Assembly: GCA_003157595.1 (NCBI GenBank)
Contig: PMKB01000080.1
Coordinates: 1-6,729, forward strand
Direction: 5' to 3'
Length of the DNA stretch: 6,729 nucleotides
Source of the DNA: Solirubrobacterales bacterium
Lineage (GTDB): Bacteria > Actinomycetota > Thermoleophilia > Solirubrobacterales > Solirubrobacteraceae
Made by a program: the position numbers and the translations under genes. Positions 6,175 through 6,729 of the stretch are shown here, piece after piece. Each line of letters opens with the position of its first letter. The stretch's first letter is position 1. The notes beneath the pieces were generated by a model that saw only the letters and a list, made by a program, of their open reading frames with translations, was not told where the DNA came from and ran no database searches.

Positions 6175-6729
6175 CCGTCGGTCTGGCGCTCGAGTCGACG
6201 GCGCTTCTCGTCCGCCGCCAGCGCGGCGGTCAGCTCATCGAGCTCGCCGGCAAGGACCGCGTCGAGGTTGTGCAGCAGAACGTTGACCCGGTGGTCCTTG
6301 ACGCGCCGGTCGGCGTAGTTGTAGGTGCGAATCTTTTCGGCCCGCTCGCCGGTGCCCACCTGCGAGCGACGATCGGCCGCGACCGCCGCCTGCTGCTCGG
6401 CGAGCGCCCGCTCGTACAGCCGCGCGCGCAGTACGCGCAGCGCCTTCTCGCGGTTCTGCAACTGGGATTTCTCGTCCTGCATCGAGACGACGATCCCCGA
6501 CGGACGGTGCGTGACGCGCACCGCCGAGTCGGTCGTGTTCACCGATTGACCGCCGGGCCCGCTTGAGCGGTAAACGTCGATCTGCAGATCGGCCGGGTCA
6601 ACGCTGACGTCCACCTCCTCGGCCTCTGGCAGCACCGCGACGGTCGCCGTCGAAGTGTGAATCCGTCCCTGGGACTCGGTCGTCGGCACGCGCTGGACGC
6701 GATGCGTGCCGCCCTCGAACTTGAACACC
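6171..6729 (-). CDS. prfA: Peptide chain release factor 1 (RF1), C-terminal part, runs off the window
   Basis: The last 185 codons of RF1, which ends translation at UAA and UAG. The frame is open to the right edge; the first codon in frame is an internal GTG (Val), not a start, and roughly 170-180 residues must lie outside, since RF1 is about 360 residues. The visible part starts just before the codon-recognition loop: [18 protein letters not shown] contains Pro-Thr-Thr (6678-6686), the P-x-T anticodon tripeptide of RF1 (RF2 has Ser-Pro-Phe). The peptidyl-transferase motif GPGGQ follows, with GGQ at 6546-6554; its glutamine is the expected PrmC target. Further conserved blocks are [26 protein letters not shown] and [12 protein letters not shown]. 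The C-terminal helices are normal. The TGA stop overlaps the prmC start by 4 bp. Confidence 0.97.
   Translation of the reverse strand, partial: VFKFEGGTHRVQRVPTTESQGRIHTSTATVAVLPEAEEVDVSVDPADLQIDVYRSSGPGGQSVNTTDSAVRVTHRPSGIVVSMQDEKSQLQNREKALRVLRARLYERALAEQQAAVAADRRSQVGTGERAEKIRTYNYADRRVKDHRVNVLLHNLDAVLAGELDELTAALAADEKRRRLERQTDG

Overview
This is a GC-rich bacterial chromosomal window in which every supported gene lies on the minus strand, so transcription runs from position 6729 towards position 1. In that order it holds the C-terminal half of prfA (release factor 1), prmC (release-factor glutamine methyltransferase), tsaC (threonylcarbamoyl-AMP synthase), glyA (serine hydroxymethyltransferase), a large secreted arylsulfotransferase-family protein, wecA (polyprenyl-phosphate GlcNAc-1-phosphate transferase), and the first 32 codons of a further gene with a signal peptide that leaves the window on the left. 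Base composition, GTG start use and the prfA-prmC-tsaC-(glyA)-wecA order point to a high-GC actinobacterium. The arylsulfotransferase type (N-terminal Ig-like domain, Arylsulfotran_2 core, Fn3-like tail) suggests the Thermoleophilia/Solirubrobacterales branch, but that placement is inference.

Region by region: from 4742 to the right edge the genes form a very tight unit. prmC overlaps prfA by 4 bp (ATGA), tsaC overlaps prmC by 3 bp (GTGA), and glyA starts 4 bp after tsaC. A 94-bp gap separates glyA from the arylsulfotransferase gene, with no convincing terminator and a possible -35 element. Another 62-bp gap, holding a 14-bp perfect palindrome and two 10-bp direct repeats, precedes wecA. After wecA, 148 bp of non-coding DNA leads to the partial secreted protein, which has a clear Shine-Dalgarno sequence.

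The first genes act on translation: release factor 1, the enzyme expected to methylate its GGQ glutamine, the enzyme that starts t6A tRNA modification, and a one-carbon/serine-glycine enzyme. wecA begins lipid-linked glycan assembly at the membrane. The odd member is the secreted 610-residue arylsulfotransferase-like protein between glyA and wecA, an exported enzyme in an otherwise housekeeping cluster. PrmC also has NAPY in place of the usual NPPY catalytic loop. I found no phage, CRISPR, transposon or RNA gene, and no clear evidence of a wholly new system. The points most worth following are the arylsulfotransferase insertion with its Gly-X-Thr linker, and the PrmC variant.
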